Below, one piece after another: positions 25,573 through 37,470 of a stretch of DNA of 61,870 bases. Positions within the stretch are counted from its first letter, which is position 1, and every line of letters starts with the position of its first letter. Source of the DNA: Theristus sp. LFF4_11 (taxonomy: Eukaryota; Nematoda; Chromadorea; Monhysterida; Xyalidae). Below the pieces are notes generated by a model, which worked only from the letters and a program-made list of their open reading frames with translations, did not search any database and had not been told where the DNA came from. The DNA lies in assembly GCA_030248135.1 (NCBI GenBank), contig JASANC010000300.1:1-61870 (forward strand), read 5' to 3'. A program made the translations under genes and the position numbers.

Positions 25573-25633
25573 TTAATGTACTTACAATACAGGGTGGTGC
25601 ACAAGTTGTAGGGTGGGGGTTTAGCAATACCCG

Positions 25634-25758
25634 CTGATTGGTTGGTTGCACACACGTGCAGTTGATGCGTGCATTCTGTGCAGGCATTTGCTGGGGAGGC
25701 GGAGTTTTCCTGCACAGTTGCATGCATCAACTGCGCGTGTGTGCAACCAACCAATCAG
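25634..25758. repeat. Short hairpin repeat
   Basis: CTGATTGGTTGGTTGCACAC and its complement GTGTGCAACCAACCAATCAG bound a 125-base segment; the arms are ~37 bases each and include GCAGTTGATGC. It could be a small MITE or a structured transcript; no promoter is visible. Confidence 0.5.
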
Positions 25759-25769
25759 CTATGGCCTAT

Positions 25770-26400
25770 TTTTTTAAACGTGTCCCACTGAAATGACGTC
25801 ATGTGCCACAAAACATGCGCTTGTCGTTCACAGCAAACCAAATTATCCGTTTAGCCGATTTCTTCTCGTAAACAAATGGTGAATGTCGAATCAGTCCCAC
25901 CAAACTGAAATTTTAGTGCAATTACTTTGACAAACGGGCGTTTTTAAATAAAATGACGTCGCGTTAGTCCGGACACGTTTGAATAAATCCACAATAGTTG
26001 TATATACATAATTTATCCAGATGGACTGTATTTAAGACTCGCTTTTTGAGAATACCGTCCCACCCCTCCCACCTCTAGGCACTAGAATGCAAAGTTTCTC
26101 CAATTTAAATGAATCATACACCATTCTGTCCGCCTTGACGCGCTGATTCCGAAAATCACATTTGTTTTTTGATTCGAAATCATTTAGGGCCCAAAAATGG
26201 CCAAAAACCGTTTTTTTCGGGGCCCTTTCAAAAAATAGTGTTTTTTAAGTTTTTTAATGAAGCTACGACAAAAATAAAAAAACCATTCGATTCGTCTTGA
26301 TCCGCTGAACATTTTTTTACTAAAATATTATGCCCTAAAAATGCGGTCTAAAGGGCTATTTTTTAAAAAAGCTGGTTTTGGTCCCAGTATTTCACGTTTT
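25770..26400. other. No gene recognised
   Basis: AT-rich DNA with phrases also found in the foldback loop family (TTTTTGAGAATACCG, CGAAAATCACATTTGTTTTTTGA). It is probably an old relative of that element. No supported exon. Confidence 0.4.
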
Positions 26401-26410
26401 TTGGTCCTTT

Positions 26411-27235
26411 AGAACCGTTTTCGGGGCATGGTATAGGGGTGCACCAAAAAGCTTTCCGAAAGAGCTAGCTTTGTGCAAAGTTTCATTTAAAAAAAAGCCG
26501 CCCCATGTAACTAAAAAATATTTTACTTTTGGTACCCGGATCGCGATTATGGTCAGCACGAAACCGACATGCCCCTGAACATGTACCTGCTGCTGTGACC
26601 AGGCGTACTGCCAGACAGAACAAACTAGTGCACCTAAAAGCTCACCGCACAAGCTTATTATGTTCTAGGAATTAGCTGATGAAACAATTATTCAGTGCCA
26701 CAACAGCAAAGCAATTGTTGCTTTCGATGTGTCAATTTTTTTCTAAAAAACTGATAGTACTGCTAGTTTTCGGGGTTTTTTTCAGTGACTCAGAACCGTT
26801 TTCGGGGCCTAGTATAGGGGTGCACTGAAAAGCATTCCGCAAGAGCTAGCTCAGTGTGAAATTTCATTTAAAAAAAGCGCCCCCCATGTAACTAAAAAGT
26901 ATTTTACTGTTGGTACCCGGATCGCGATTATGGTCAGCACGAAACCGACATGCCCCTGAACATGTACCTGCTGCTGTGACCAGGCGCACTGCCAGACAGA
27001 ACAAACTAGTGCACCTAAAAGCTCACCGCACAAGCTTATTATGTTCTAGGAATTAGCTGATGAAACAATTAATCAGTGCCAAAACAGCAAAGCCATTGTT
27101 GCTTTCGATGTGTCAATCTTTTTCTAAAAAACTGATAGTACTGCTAGTTTTCGGTTTTTTTCAGTGACTCAGAACCGTTTTCGGGGCCTAGTATAGGGGT
27201 GCACTGAAAAGCATTCCGCAAGAGCTAGCTCAGTG
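26411..27235 (+). repeat. ~380-bp tandem repeat, two and a bit copies
   Basis: The phrase CCGTTTTCGGGG...AGTATAGGGGTGCAC...AGAGCTAGCT recurs near 26,418, 26,792 and 27,174, about 375-382 bases apart. The segment between, with GGTACCCGGATCGCGATTAT and CATGCCCCTGAACATGTACC, is repeated nearly exactly. No coding signal. Confidence 0.7.
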
Positions 27236-27335
27236 TGAATATTGTCTTTTTGCTTTGTTTTACTTTTCATTGGAGTGCTTTTTGCAGGAAATGGCATCCG
27301 TTTTTTAATGCATTAATTAGCCTGCATGCACAATG

Positions 27336-27647
27336 TACAGGGTGTTTCATAAAAATCTACAATGGGCAAAACGGCTCGAGTTTGGTTCAACGTTTGGGTC
27401 TGAAATTTGAAACAAAATTCCACAAATGTTTGGGATTAAGTGTTTTAAAATTTCATTGATTGAGACCAGAGCCAGATTGAGTCTATCCAATGTGAGACCG
27501 ACTAACCAAATTTTAAAATGAAATTTCAATATTATCAATGGCAAACGTTTTCTAAACAGTGGTTCCTACATTGTATTTCAGGCCTAAATATTCGACCAAA
27601 CTCAGGAACGAGCCGTTGTGCCCACTGTAGTTTTTAGGCACCCTGTA
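27336..27647. mobile_element. Small MITE, mariner-type ends
   Basis: A 312-base element beginning TACAGGGTGTTTCATAAAAA and ending with a near complement, TTTTTAGGCACCCTGTA. The arms also share CAATGGGCAAAACGGCTCG. Terminal TA dinucleotides fit a TA target duplication. Confidence 0.65.
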
Positions 27648-27653
27648 CATGTA

Positions 27654-28565
27654 TACAGAGTGGGCCAAAAAAAAGGTTCCATTTTCAAACTGCTGTCACT
27701 GGCTGGTGTTTCAATATTATGAGCTGAAATTTTCAGCATTGATAAAACATGTGATGCCATTTTTCTGACAAAATTTTTATCTAGTTTGGTCAAGTAGATT
27801 CAGTTTTACAGCACAATGTTTAAAAATTCCCAAAATTAAAAAAAACGGATTTTTAACCAAGAATTTCACAACGAATCATTGCTCATAAACATCCAAATCA
27901 TCATCAAGGTACTCGTCCGGCAGCGGCTGGATTGCATTTTACGCGAAACTGGCGAGTTACTGCAGAAAACTTTCAGATTGCTCCCACCAGATAGCACACC
28001 AGACCCGTTGTTCTGCTGTCCACTTAACCATGACGAAACTGCAGAAAACTGAAACTGAAACACTGTTTTTATTCAAACCGCAGAAAAACTTTTCAAAAGA
28101 AACAAATTAACAGACAGAGCAACACAGAAAACAAAAAGTCAACTGAACAATTCTTTCTGTCGCAGTCGCATGGCTGCTGACTCGAGTCCGTTGTGAAACA
28201 TCAGAATTTCGCTCGAGGTGCTCAAATGCAATTTAAGTGTGAGACCTTTCCACTCTGAGCGCATGATTTGAACTATCACGGGTATCCAAAAGACCCATTT
28301 GTCACCTTCGCAACAGTTTCAAAATTGAATCACGCATCTTGATACTAATTTTTTCTTGCACTCATTTCAGTCAATTTGTTGATTTTTCGAGCTTTTTAGA
28401 AAATTTGCCACAGTGAGCGCTAGGAATTATATATCGGAAAAAAAATTTTGTCAATAAAATGGCAACACATGTTTTATCAGTGCTGAAAATTTCAGCTCAT
28501 AATATTAAAACACCAGCCAGTGACAGCAGTTTGAAAATGGAACCTTTTTTTTGGCCCACCCTGTA
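27654..28565. mobile_element. MITE, ~910 bp, long inverted ends
   Basis: Inverted arms of ~125 bases: TACAGAGTGGGCCAAAAAAA at the left, and TTTTTTTGGCCCACCCTGTA at the right. They share the stretch with TTTCAAACTGCTGTCACTGG. It begins a few bases after the previous element. No transposase frame is present in the middle. Confidence 0.7.
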
Positions 28566-28718
28566 TATTTATACTGAGTGTAAAGTTTCAAAAATGTGAA
28601 ATATTTATTGGTGTGTGTATGTCATATTTTGCTGATGTATTGCGCCGCTGATACTGTTTGCGTGTTTTTATGTTTTTTTTGCGGCCAATCATCAACAAAG
28701 TGCACTGCAACCAATTCA

Positions 28719-28831
28719 GGTCAGCACGGACATCCTGCGCGCGTCCGGCTACGGGGTGCAGCCGTTTCGCAATTTGTTGTCGTCTCGACGCAGCAGCGCG
28801 CACTCAGGAGGCCAGCCACTTGCCGACCCAG
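28719..28831 (+). CDS. Candidate exon, possible SK-channel N-terminus (a)
   Basis: After the acceptor CAACCAATTCAG, an open phase-0 frame reads to the donor GTGCTT at 28,832, ending in phase 1. The peptide contains VQPFRNLLSSRRSS and GGQPLADP. By eye it recalls the N-terminal cytoplasmic region of vertebrate SK channels, which has a similar N-L-x-x-S-R-R ... Q-P-L spacing. It is GC-rich relative to its surroundings. The weak points are that no start codon was found upstream and that the similarity is short. It lies on the plus strand, opposite to SK exons 1-4. Confidence 0.4.
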
Positions 28832-29011
28832 GTGCTTCGTTGTTTTGGTTTTCATTTTTGCCATTTTCGAAAGAAAGATTTTATTCGTAATTCAACTCTT
28901 ACACTGTACGTGGTCTTGCAGTCAGCCCGGTTGGTTCGGTCGTTCAGTCAGTCAGTCATTCAATCATAATCAGCCAATCAATTATTCAATCAACCAATCA
29001 ATCAATCATCA

Positions 29012-29152
29012 GGTGGCGTATCGGGAACCCTACAATCAGACGCTCGTGGCGGTGGTTCTATTAGTCAACGAGTTTTGTTCAGCCGACAAACCAGCAAGAA
29101 AACCAACGACACAAACGATGCCGTACAACTCGAGGAGACCATTGGTTAGATT
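29012..29152 (+). CDS. Candidate exon, possible SK-channel N-terminus (b)
   Basis: Acceptor AATCATCAG, donor GTTAGA at 29,153; phase 1 to 1, so it joins exon (a) in frame. The peptide is hydrophilic: SGTLQSDARGGGSIS, then VLFSRQTSKKTNDTNDAVQL. It ends in phase 1, which is the phase SK exon 1 (59,523-59,602, minus strand) needs at its start. That fit has a one-in-three chance of being accidental. If these are the channel N-terminus, they are on the wrong strand to be spliced in cis to exons 1-4. Confidence 0.4.
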
Positions 29153-29315
29153 GGTTTTTGATTATTTCTTGCTGATCAATGCGCTTTTGGCCGAAATGAA
29201 CTACTAGCAGCTACATCTACACGATATGCACAACACCGCACTCAGGGCAAAACATGCATCAGAGAGCATATGCATTGTTGTTTATGATTACAACTCACCA
29301 AAATTGTTCGAATCG

Positions 29316-29485
29316 AACTCGTGTCCGGTGGCGTGTCCCACCGCGAGTCTCGTGTCCATATCCCGCGTCGTGTTCTGTCCCGGAGAATGAATTAAAAATA
29401 AATAAATGTTTTTTTTCGAAACATCCCGCGGGACAGGACACGATGCGACACGCGGCGCGACACGCCACCGGACACGACTTCGGAC
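29316..29485. repeat. GC-rich hairpin repeat
   Basis: Inverted arms of ~60 bases built from variants of CGTGTCC, GGTGGCGTGTCCC and CGACACG: TCGTGTCCGGTGGCGTGTC at the left and GACACGCCACCGGACACGA at the right, around an AT-rich loop. It is likely a MITE or foldback. Confidence 0.55.
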
Positions 29486-29489
29486 TTTT

Positions 29490-32400
29490 TTGTGTGAAGT
29501 TCACATCATCGTCCAAAACTGCTTTTTACGCTGTTAAAACAAAAAATTCATATTTTTTGTGGTTTCGAAAGTCGGAAAATTTTGTGCTGGGAAAATTAGA
29601 AAAAAAACGAAAATAAAACCGTTTTTCTGGCAATATAAGGCAAACGCGTCTGATTTTTGACACAAACACCGCGCGCCCGCTTTCATTCTCACGTTTTTTC
29701 TTTGAAACTTAATAAAAGCTGTTGTTGTGTCTGTTGTTTTGAAAATCAACCAAATTTAATAGTGGGTTGCAATGTTGATAAAAAGAGCGGCTAACCCCCA
29801 TGCGGACACATTCATGCACAGGAGAGGCAGCTAATCAAACAGCAAAAAGCGTAAAGTGTTGTAGCAAAATGTGTACCACCGGCGGTTGGACAAATCTAAT
29901 AAATCTGATCATTACGGCCACAGATGGTCTCATGGTGCAGAGAAACGCAAAGAGTGAAAAGTTGAGCACAGATACAATGTACGAAAATCAAATTTGCATC
30001 ACAAATCAAATCTGAACAGTCAACGTTGCCATGCCACGTTGCAAATGCTGCCTAAAAGTGAGTTTCCAAAAACTCGTTAAAGAGCACATGTTGTTTTTCG
30101 CTTGAAAGCAAACATCGCCACGCAGTTCGAAATCGTAACTTACGTGCGGTAACTGTTTATCTGATGTGGAATATTTTCTGTGCCTGATGTGCATATTAAA
30201 CGTCGTGAAAAGTGGAAAATCAACTTATCAATCAAATTGTTAAAATGGAATATGTTACGAGAGGCAGAGGGACATGTTTGAGCAAAAGACATGCACATCA
30301 TGCGAGATCCCCGCAGCGCATGTCCATAGTGCATGTGCACTGATTTCCCTTCGGCGTGTGCTGGCTGATATCACGCGCCTGCATACTACAATCGATGTTA
30401 TGGTATCGAGAAGAAGTCCACGAAATGAAACGTTCGTATAAAATTTCCTGAAACCAGCATGAGTCACCAATTTTCGGCAGTTTTCTTGCAATAGACAACC
30501 AGCTCGTTATGACAGCGAAACTCACAATCGCCACATGCAATTAATAATTTTTTAGCCCGGCTCAAACACATCGACTGACGTCCACTGTCAATTTGCGGGT
30601 TTTTGTATTTTATATTGAAACTTTAAATTCAATTAAAATTGTTTCAGTTTGCAAACTCACAGGTTGCAGTTCTTTTTCTGTTTACCTTCTGCACAAAAAT
30701 GAAGCCGTTTATTTTTCACCCATTTTGCTGTTTTTTTCAGTCATTCTTTAGGCTCTGTCGACTTGCTATAAAGCTTTGAAATAGATTTAGTGTGTGTCGG
30801 TTTTGCAGATCTGCTAATTGAGCACTATCTTTTCGTCGGAAAGAGGCGGGGTAAAGTTGCACGATGTGTGGAAAAGCCGTACAGCTGAACATCTGCGAGC
30901 TGTTTTACGGCCGAACGTAGTCAGAATGTGTTTAAAATGTCCTTTTGTGGAAAAATCTGATTCGTTTTGTTTTTCATTTTTTCCGAAAAATCTACAGATT
31001 TTGTTTACTTTTGATGACTTGAATCTGAAACCATGAAACCTTTTTCCTGTATGTGCGTGCGAAAGCACATTCGTTTATAAGAAAGATAATAACACTGACT
31101 AGCTGGTGCAATGGCGTGTATTTTTGGTCCCAACGTGTGAAGACGAAATTAAGCACCGCGTTTATGTTTTGCACACACAAACACAATGTGCATGCTGCAC
31201 ATGGGATGGGGCCCATGTTCTTAACTTTCCCAGTTTTTCGACAAGCGTGTGTCATTTTTGACGTTCGCAAATTTGGCAGTAGGCATCGTTGGCAAATTCA
31301 CGTTGGCGGCACGCTTCAAACGCTTTGACGATACTCCAATACTTACTTATTTTTGAGCAAAATTGTTAGAGCTCAGGCGTAGCCTTTAAGCAAATTGAGA
31401 AGCGTTTGTAACTCGGTGCACGGCACGCCATGTTTTCTGTGATGTATGAATTCGTTCATATGCGTCCTGATGTGGCATGGCATAGTGCACAGCTGTACAG
31501 ATTGCACTTCAGTCGGGAGTCGAACAAAACAAACAGCTGCAGCGTCGGCTTTTGCAGTCCGGCGTACTCCGCTTTACAACCAAACGATGTTTACACAAGT
31601 GTATGAGCACGTGCACTTCATTCACTATTAATCGCATAATTTTGTGCAATTGCCATTGAGAGGTTCAACTGTGCGCGTTTTTTCCTTTATTATTAAGAAA
31701 TCCTGCTGGATTTTTGAAGGACTGTGTTTAGCACGTTTTTCTCAGCTGGTATAAATTTGCGACGAAACCTGTACAATTTTTTAAAGTTTCGCGCATGTTA
31801 TTGTCACTTTTACACCTATATGCCGACTTTCTAGATTGGTATTCAGACCTGGATTTGTGCTGTGCGTGCACACGTACAATACATGAGCCAAAAATGCACA
31901 AAGTATATTTTCATTTTATATGTGCATGCGAACGAATCAGTTATTTTGTTTTCCATTTTGGTTCTTTTTCGCGACTGAACGTGCATGTTACGCCAGTGCA
32001 TATGAGGTTGCTTTCAATTTTAATGGTACACACGTCATTGTTCAATTTACATTGACAACCGAACTCCGAAGCAAACCGTGCGCGCTGCTGTTTGAAAGCA
32101 AATACACGTGGCTGCACATTGCACATTGTATGCATTGTGCCATGTTTGTCCAGTCGCATGCGTGCGAAACTCATGTGCTCACGAATTTTACCAATATCCA
32201 GTGACTACCAAACCAGATCCAGATCCATCTAAGTCTCGACACGATCTTTTTACTCACTTAACACAAATGTTTTGGACAATAGTCGCGGTGCGGTGAGAAA
32301 CTATTGCATTCGGTGCGTGGTTCCTGATGCACACATCTAAACTTGTTCATTGACAATCCAAATCGTGTGTGTGTAGTAGATCGTGTCGAGACCCAAAAAA

Positions 32401-32590
32401 ACCGTACTCGCCAAAGGGCTGTAACGTACAGACGTACATTGATATAATACATGTATGTGCGATGTTAACGTCATGTACAAAAAAGTGCATACCGCTTGAA
32501 TGCACGAAACAGATTAAAAAATGAATGGCAGATTTAACAATAAAAAAATCCAAAACCGTAATTTTTAGTGTTCCAAAAGTTTTTCTTACT
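29490..32590. other. No gene recognised
   Basis: Three kilobases without an exon I can support. One segment (30,835-31,095, with GATGTGTGGAAAAGCCG and AAGAAAGATAATA) is related to an insertion inside the second TIR element at 43,335-43,610. A Q-rich open stretch after CACTTCAG at 31,510 was considered and not called. Confidence 0.4.
30835..31095 (+). repeat. Dispersed repeat shared with 43,335-43,610
   Basis: Both copies have GATGTGTGGAAAAGCCG near the start, then a gapped match, then CTGTGCGTGC or CTGTATGTGCGTGC, AAAGCACATT or AACGCATATT, and AAGAAAGATAATA. The type is not identified. Confidence 0.5.
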
Positions 32591-32596
32591 TGTGTA

Positions 32597-33202
32597 TACC
32601 GTTAATTCCCACATTTGTATGAATACCTCTCCCGTTTATAAGACCTCTTTCGAAAAGCGGGAAGAGTTTCAAGCGGTATAGGAAACCAGAAAAAACCAAA
32701 ATTTTGATTTTGTCAGACTAAATCCCACCCCGTTCATAAGGTCGGACCTCTTTATAAAGGGTCTTGTTTGTTTTGCTTCACCTTTCGCTATGCGGAAATC
32801 GTTGGAGATGTTTATAAAGTGCGATGAAAGTCAAACACGTTTGAGAAACTGTTTAGCGATGTTGAGAAACATGCAAAAACGTTATGCAGTCAGTCACGTG
32901 ACACCGGATTAGCCAGCTCACCAGAAGAACAAATTCAAATTCGAAACAACCAATCAAAAACCAAAAAGCCAAAACACATAAACCAATCTAACGCGACCAC
33001 TACCATCAATCAGAAACGAGTAGCTAAGCGTCTGCACCCTGTTATAAGCAGTCACGCCGCATACTCTCAACATGAACGGGAATTGCACGTGCGAAGCCCA
33101 AGCAGAGACTTAAGTAGGTCCATTACAAAATTCCACTTTTCTTCCAAATTTTTGATTTTGAAAATTTTATACGGACGCCTTGTATGCAAGACTTTGCGAT
33201 AG
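32597..33202. mobile_element. MITE copy (TACCGTAA family)
   Basis: Ends TACCGTTAATTCCCAC and GCAAGACTTTGCGATA, with inner words TTATAAGACC and AGTGGAATTTTGT or their complements, match the compact copy at 48,567-48,842. This copy is longer, probably because of an internal insertion (32,760-33,100). Confidence 0.5.
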
Positions 33203-33234
33203 ATGTGTTCAGTTTCACCATTAACGACATCCGA

Positions 33235-33514
33235 CTAACAGGAAAAGGACGTGCTTTTCAATTTAAGGTTGTGGTTTTGATTGTTCCGAAATGCAGTCCC
33301 GCAGTTGGCCTTTGCACAAGCATTGCACGTGCATGGATCTTTTAAAACCATCAATTCGATAACGTTCGCTGCAAATTCATCAACAACTAATCCGGTCACA
33401 TTTTCTGAATCCCAGCCGTTGTCGCATTGCAGGTGTGTGGCGCGCGATTTGTTTGTAAGTTTTATGATAATCAACCCCACAGGAGCGTATTTTGCGCCCC
33501 AGCACAATCTTTAA
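33235..33514. other. Possible exon, strand unresolved
   Basis: Both strands are open here. The minus strand reads a Cys-rich peptide with CDNGWDSENVTGL and DPCTCNACAKANCG, which looks extracellular. The plus strand reads to a good donor (GCATTGCAG then GTGTGTGG at 33,433). I recognise no family and cannot choose; it may be non-coding. Confidence 0.2.
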
Positions 33515-34291
33515 TGAATTATACTGCCCAGTTTTGTTCAGCATGACGACGTGTTTTCCTTGTTTTTAATTATCCGATCGCCGCATACAGAACGCATGTT
33601 ATACATAGGTTCCCGTCTCTACTGCTTTTTTGTAACGCTTGAATGATTGTCTGAAAACTACAACACCTTTTAGACCTATGAAATGCACAGATTCTTATTC
33701 TTCGTATATTTTTTAATATTATGTTAATCAATTTTTCGATTTGCATACAACAGTCTCTCACAATGGATTTTTTAATTTGCCTTTTTAACTGTTACGCCCC
33801 TCCCTCCACCATTTATTGGCGTCGTCGTCGTCGTCGCTGTCACTGCCACTGTCTTTCTGTTTATCTTTTGATGCATAGAAGATGGAGTGGATTTGCTTGC
33901 AATATTATTCGTTTAGGATACACCAATTTGTTTATTGTTCCATTACAACAAAATATCTTAAACGCCGTTACGACGTGTCTCACTTAGAACGATCGTTTCC
34001 GACGACATCGCTCTAAAATTAAGATAATTATTAGCACGTTTTTCAACATTTTGGGTTCATAATACAAATAACGATTTTTCTAAGATTGCACGTTTATTCG
34101 GTTTTCATCACATCTTAAAAACGTCTTCAACGGTTTTCGCTGCTCAAAAGTTGCAAAACAAAATTTGTCCTCATGAACAAGTTCAGCCTTAATAACGAAG
34201 ATGGTTCTTCACGAATACAAAAGTTTTCATTTTTTGGCTTCTCGCCCATAGGGCACTCAACCCCTTTTAGAAGGGGAGGGGGATCAAGTAC
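33515..34291. other. No gene recognised
   Basis: AT-rich DNA with a short GTCGTCGTC run near 33,822. No inverted ends, exon or RNA gene was seen. Confidence 0.4.
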
Positions 34292-34880
<589 letters not shown>

Positions 34881-34889
34881 TGTTCAAGT

Positions 34890-36560
34890 ACATACTGTAA
34901 GTACCACCTCCACGTACATGTATATATATGTTCTATCTGGTGCACTGTTGAAAAAAAAGCTTTTTTATTGTTCTGAATGTTCCGATTTTAAATTTTTGAA
35001 TTTAAATAATGTTGCGATTGTTTCGAATGTTGGCATGTTAATTTTTTGGAAACAATTTCATTGAACACCACACAAACACAACAAGGTCGATTTGCAAACG
35101 CATGCTCCATTCGAAACAAACGAAACGTTCCCAGTGTGTTGGCCGCTGATGTTGCCTCCGCTCCATGTGGCGTCCATGATCCAAATTTTTAAGCACCATT
35201 TTCCCTTCATAACAAAACACTAACTTAATTGGGAAGTCCTACATTTTTTGTACTCGTATGTCGTATGTAATATCGTTTGTTAATTGAATTGAACTCGAAT
35301 AGCACTTTACGTGCGTGCATGTATTATTAATGAACCAATATGTTGAAAATTGTGGTTCAGTAACAAAATTTCGCACAAACTCCGCGCCGCCAGTTAATTT
35401 TCTGCATGGTGCAGTCATGAAACAATGTTTTGAGTTTTTACGTTATAAAATATGCATAATACCGGTAAACGCATGCACTTTTGGTTTCTAAAAAAGCTGA
35501 TTAATTTGCTGAATTGTGCTCTGTTTTTAACCAGCTAGGCTACACATAAAAATTCTAAAAATGTTGCAGGTGACTTTGAATGTTTGAAGTTTCAAATGAT
35601 TCAGCAGGCCCAGTGTAAATTATCTGCTAAAGAGAAGCAGAATCAGATCCACCCCACGCAAGTTTTGTTTCTAAAAGGTCGGCTCATAAGGTTATCTTCA
35701 TAAAACGATGATGTTATCGTTTATCAGAACTGCTCATTAAAACAGATTATGATAATTCATGGGGCAAACGTGAGGAAGACTTGAGAGAATCTATAACTTG
35801 CGGCTTTTATCACATTCATGGGACATGGGGCTTTCAGTGTTTTTAAAGGTCTCGACTCGTCTCGGACGCCTAAGCTACATTCATGTAATGTACAGATACG
35901 TCATGACTGGACTGTGTGTTTGTTGACAGCGTTCGATATGCGTTCAATAAGGTGCCTAAAGTACATCTTGTACGTAAGTGCATATGATACTGCGCTAATG
36001 TGCGTCTCTGCAGACTGTTCATCGCCACATTCACTCATACCCGCATATTTCACTCGGAACGAAATCCACAATGTAGAAACTAGGAACATTTAAAAAGTAC
36101 ATTTTCGATAATATTTTTTGCAACGATAAGCCTCATACGTTTAAGATAAGTTCAGTTCAATAGTTTTGTCTTTTCACCCTTCACTTCAAAGTTCCAACTA
36201 CTCAAGCACAGATCAAACAAGGTTGGTTGCAACTGCCCAAGAGGCACAATTAGAACGATTTTTGTCAGTGTCGAGTTTTCTCATAACAGAACAAGCTATC
36301 TGCACGTGCAATAAACACAGCTAGTCCACAGTTGATAGCCATACTTGCAAAAAGCGTATATGTCATCAAAAACTCATTTACGATCGATACATATCATTTT
36401 TCTTTTTCACATTCCAGCTATGTTGTTTCATACAATGGTTGCACTCTCTCTTCTCATTCAGCAGCATGAGTTCAAATTGCACTGAAATTCGTAACAGGTG
36501 TTGCTTGCGCTAAAACTATACATACATAGCCTGTGGTGGCGATTTTCTATTTTAATTCAG
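34890..36560. other. No gene recognised
   Basis: AT-rich DNA without a supported exon or repeat boundary. It lies between the expanded SINE and the low-quality G/T tract. Confidence 0.4.
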
Positions 36561-36569
36561 CTTGAAGGT

Positions 36570-36760
36570 TTTTTTTTTTTTTTGGCAGTGAACTTTGTTG
36601 TTGTTGTGGGGGGGGGGGTTTTTTTCCTTTTTTTTTCTACTTTTTATGGGGGTGTGGGTTTTTTTTTCTTTTGTGGGGGTTGGGGGTGGGGGGCGGTGTG
36701 TTGGTGTGGGGGGGGGGAAGGTTTTGGGGGGGGGGGGGGGGGGGGGGGGGTGACCTTCTT
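36570..36760. other. Poly-T/poly-G tract, probable poor consensus
   Basis: A stretch made almost only of T and G runs, ending in about 30 consecutive G. It has the look of low-quality long-read consensus, as in 10,026-10,110. Any frame read through it should be ignored. Confidence 0.6.
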
Positions 36761-36770
36761 TCTAAATAAA

Positions 36771-37470
36771 TCATGCGGATGCGCGAGCGAGCGTAGCGAG
36801 CGGAGAGCGCATCACGCATAATATGAGCCGTTATCCCCTCGCGCGCTTTTTTCAAATTTGCTCGCTGCGTCCTGCGAGCATAGTATAAGCCACAAACTTG
36901 GTTCCGTGCACACGAAACGAACACCCAAAGTTGTGCTTGGAGCCGCGAAAAAATTTTTATCCGACTACTTTTCATACGCTGTAGACACGAAAAACCTATT
37001 CTGAAAACAGTGTTACTTCTTTCCCTTTGTCCTTTTTTTTTTCAGCTATGTAATCAACATGTGTTCGCCCTTTCAATTTTTGCCTGCGACACTTTCACAG
37101 TCGAACAAAAATGTTCCCTGGGGTAATTCCACCCGGAGATTTTGAAAATTGGGTTAATTTTTTACCCCGACCCTGTTTTTGGGTAAAAATTGGGCATTTT
37201 TAATTGTTCGGAGGGTTTTCACCTGGTTTTAAGTGTTCGCCCTTTCAATTTTTAGCTGGGACACTTTCACAGTTGAACAAAAATGTTTCCTAGGGTAATT
37301 TCATCCGTATTTTTTGAAAATTTAGTTAATTTTTTTGCCCGGGCACTTTTTTGAGTCAAAATTGTGCATTCTTTGAAAGTTCGTAGCATTTTGACTGGGT
37401 ATCAGTTTTTCACTCTTACAAATTTTGTCTGAGCTGCGAAAAATAGTAGGAAAAAGGTCTAGTCCGTAGT
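36771..37470 (+). mobile_element. GC-rich head of composite element 1
   Basis: Starts TCATGCGGATGCGCGAGCGA, just after an A. The first ~60 bases can fold on themselves (GATGCGC against GCGCATC), followed by CTCGCGCGC and the conserved AAACGAACACCCAAAGTTGT. It then passes into repeated GTGTTCGCCCTTTCAATTTT phrases at 37,057 and 37,232. The same head begins at 40,599 and 61,601, always with the same first base, so this is a true element end. TC after A is what Helitron 5' ends look like, but I found no CTRR end with hairpin. Confidence 0.65.

Noticed and set aside
21611..25754. Mirrored open frames in the foldback element as a transposase or new gene
   Set aside because: The same frames occur on opposite strands of both arms, lack any transposase motif and are AT-rich.
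28596..29207. Single 203-residue open frame across the two candidate SK N-terminal exons
   Set aside because: It runs through a low-complexity AATCAATC stretch and ignores good splice sites; the two-exon reading with matching phases is more protein-like.
31511..31600. Q-rich exon after CACTTCAG
   Set aside because: Open in more than one frame, with no convincing donor or partner exons.
36498..36821. Gly/Phe-rich open frame
   Set aside because: It is read through poly-T and poly-G runs that look like poor consensus.
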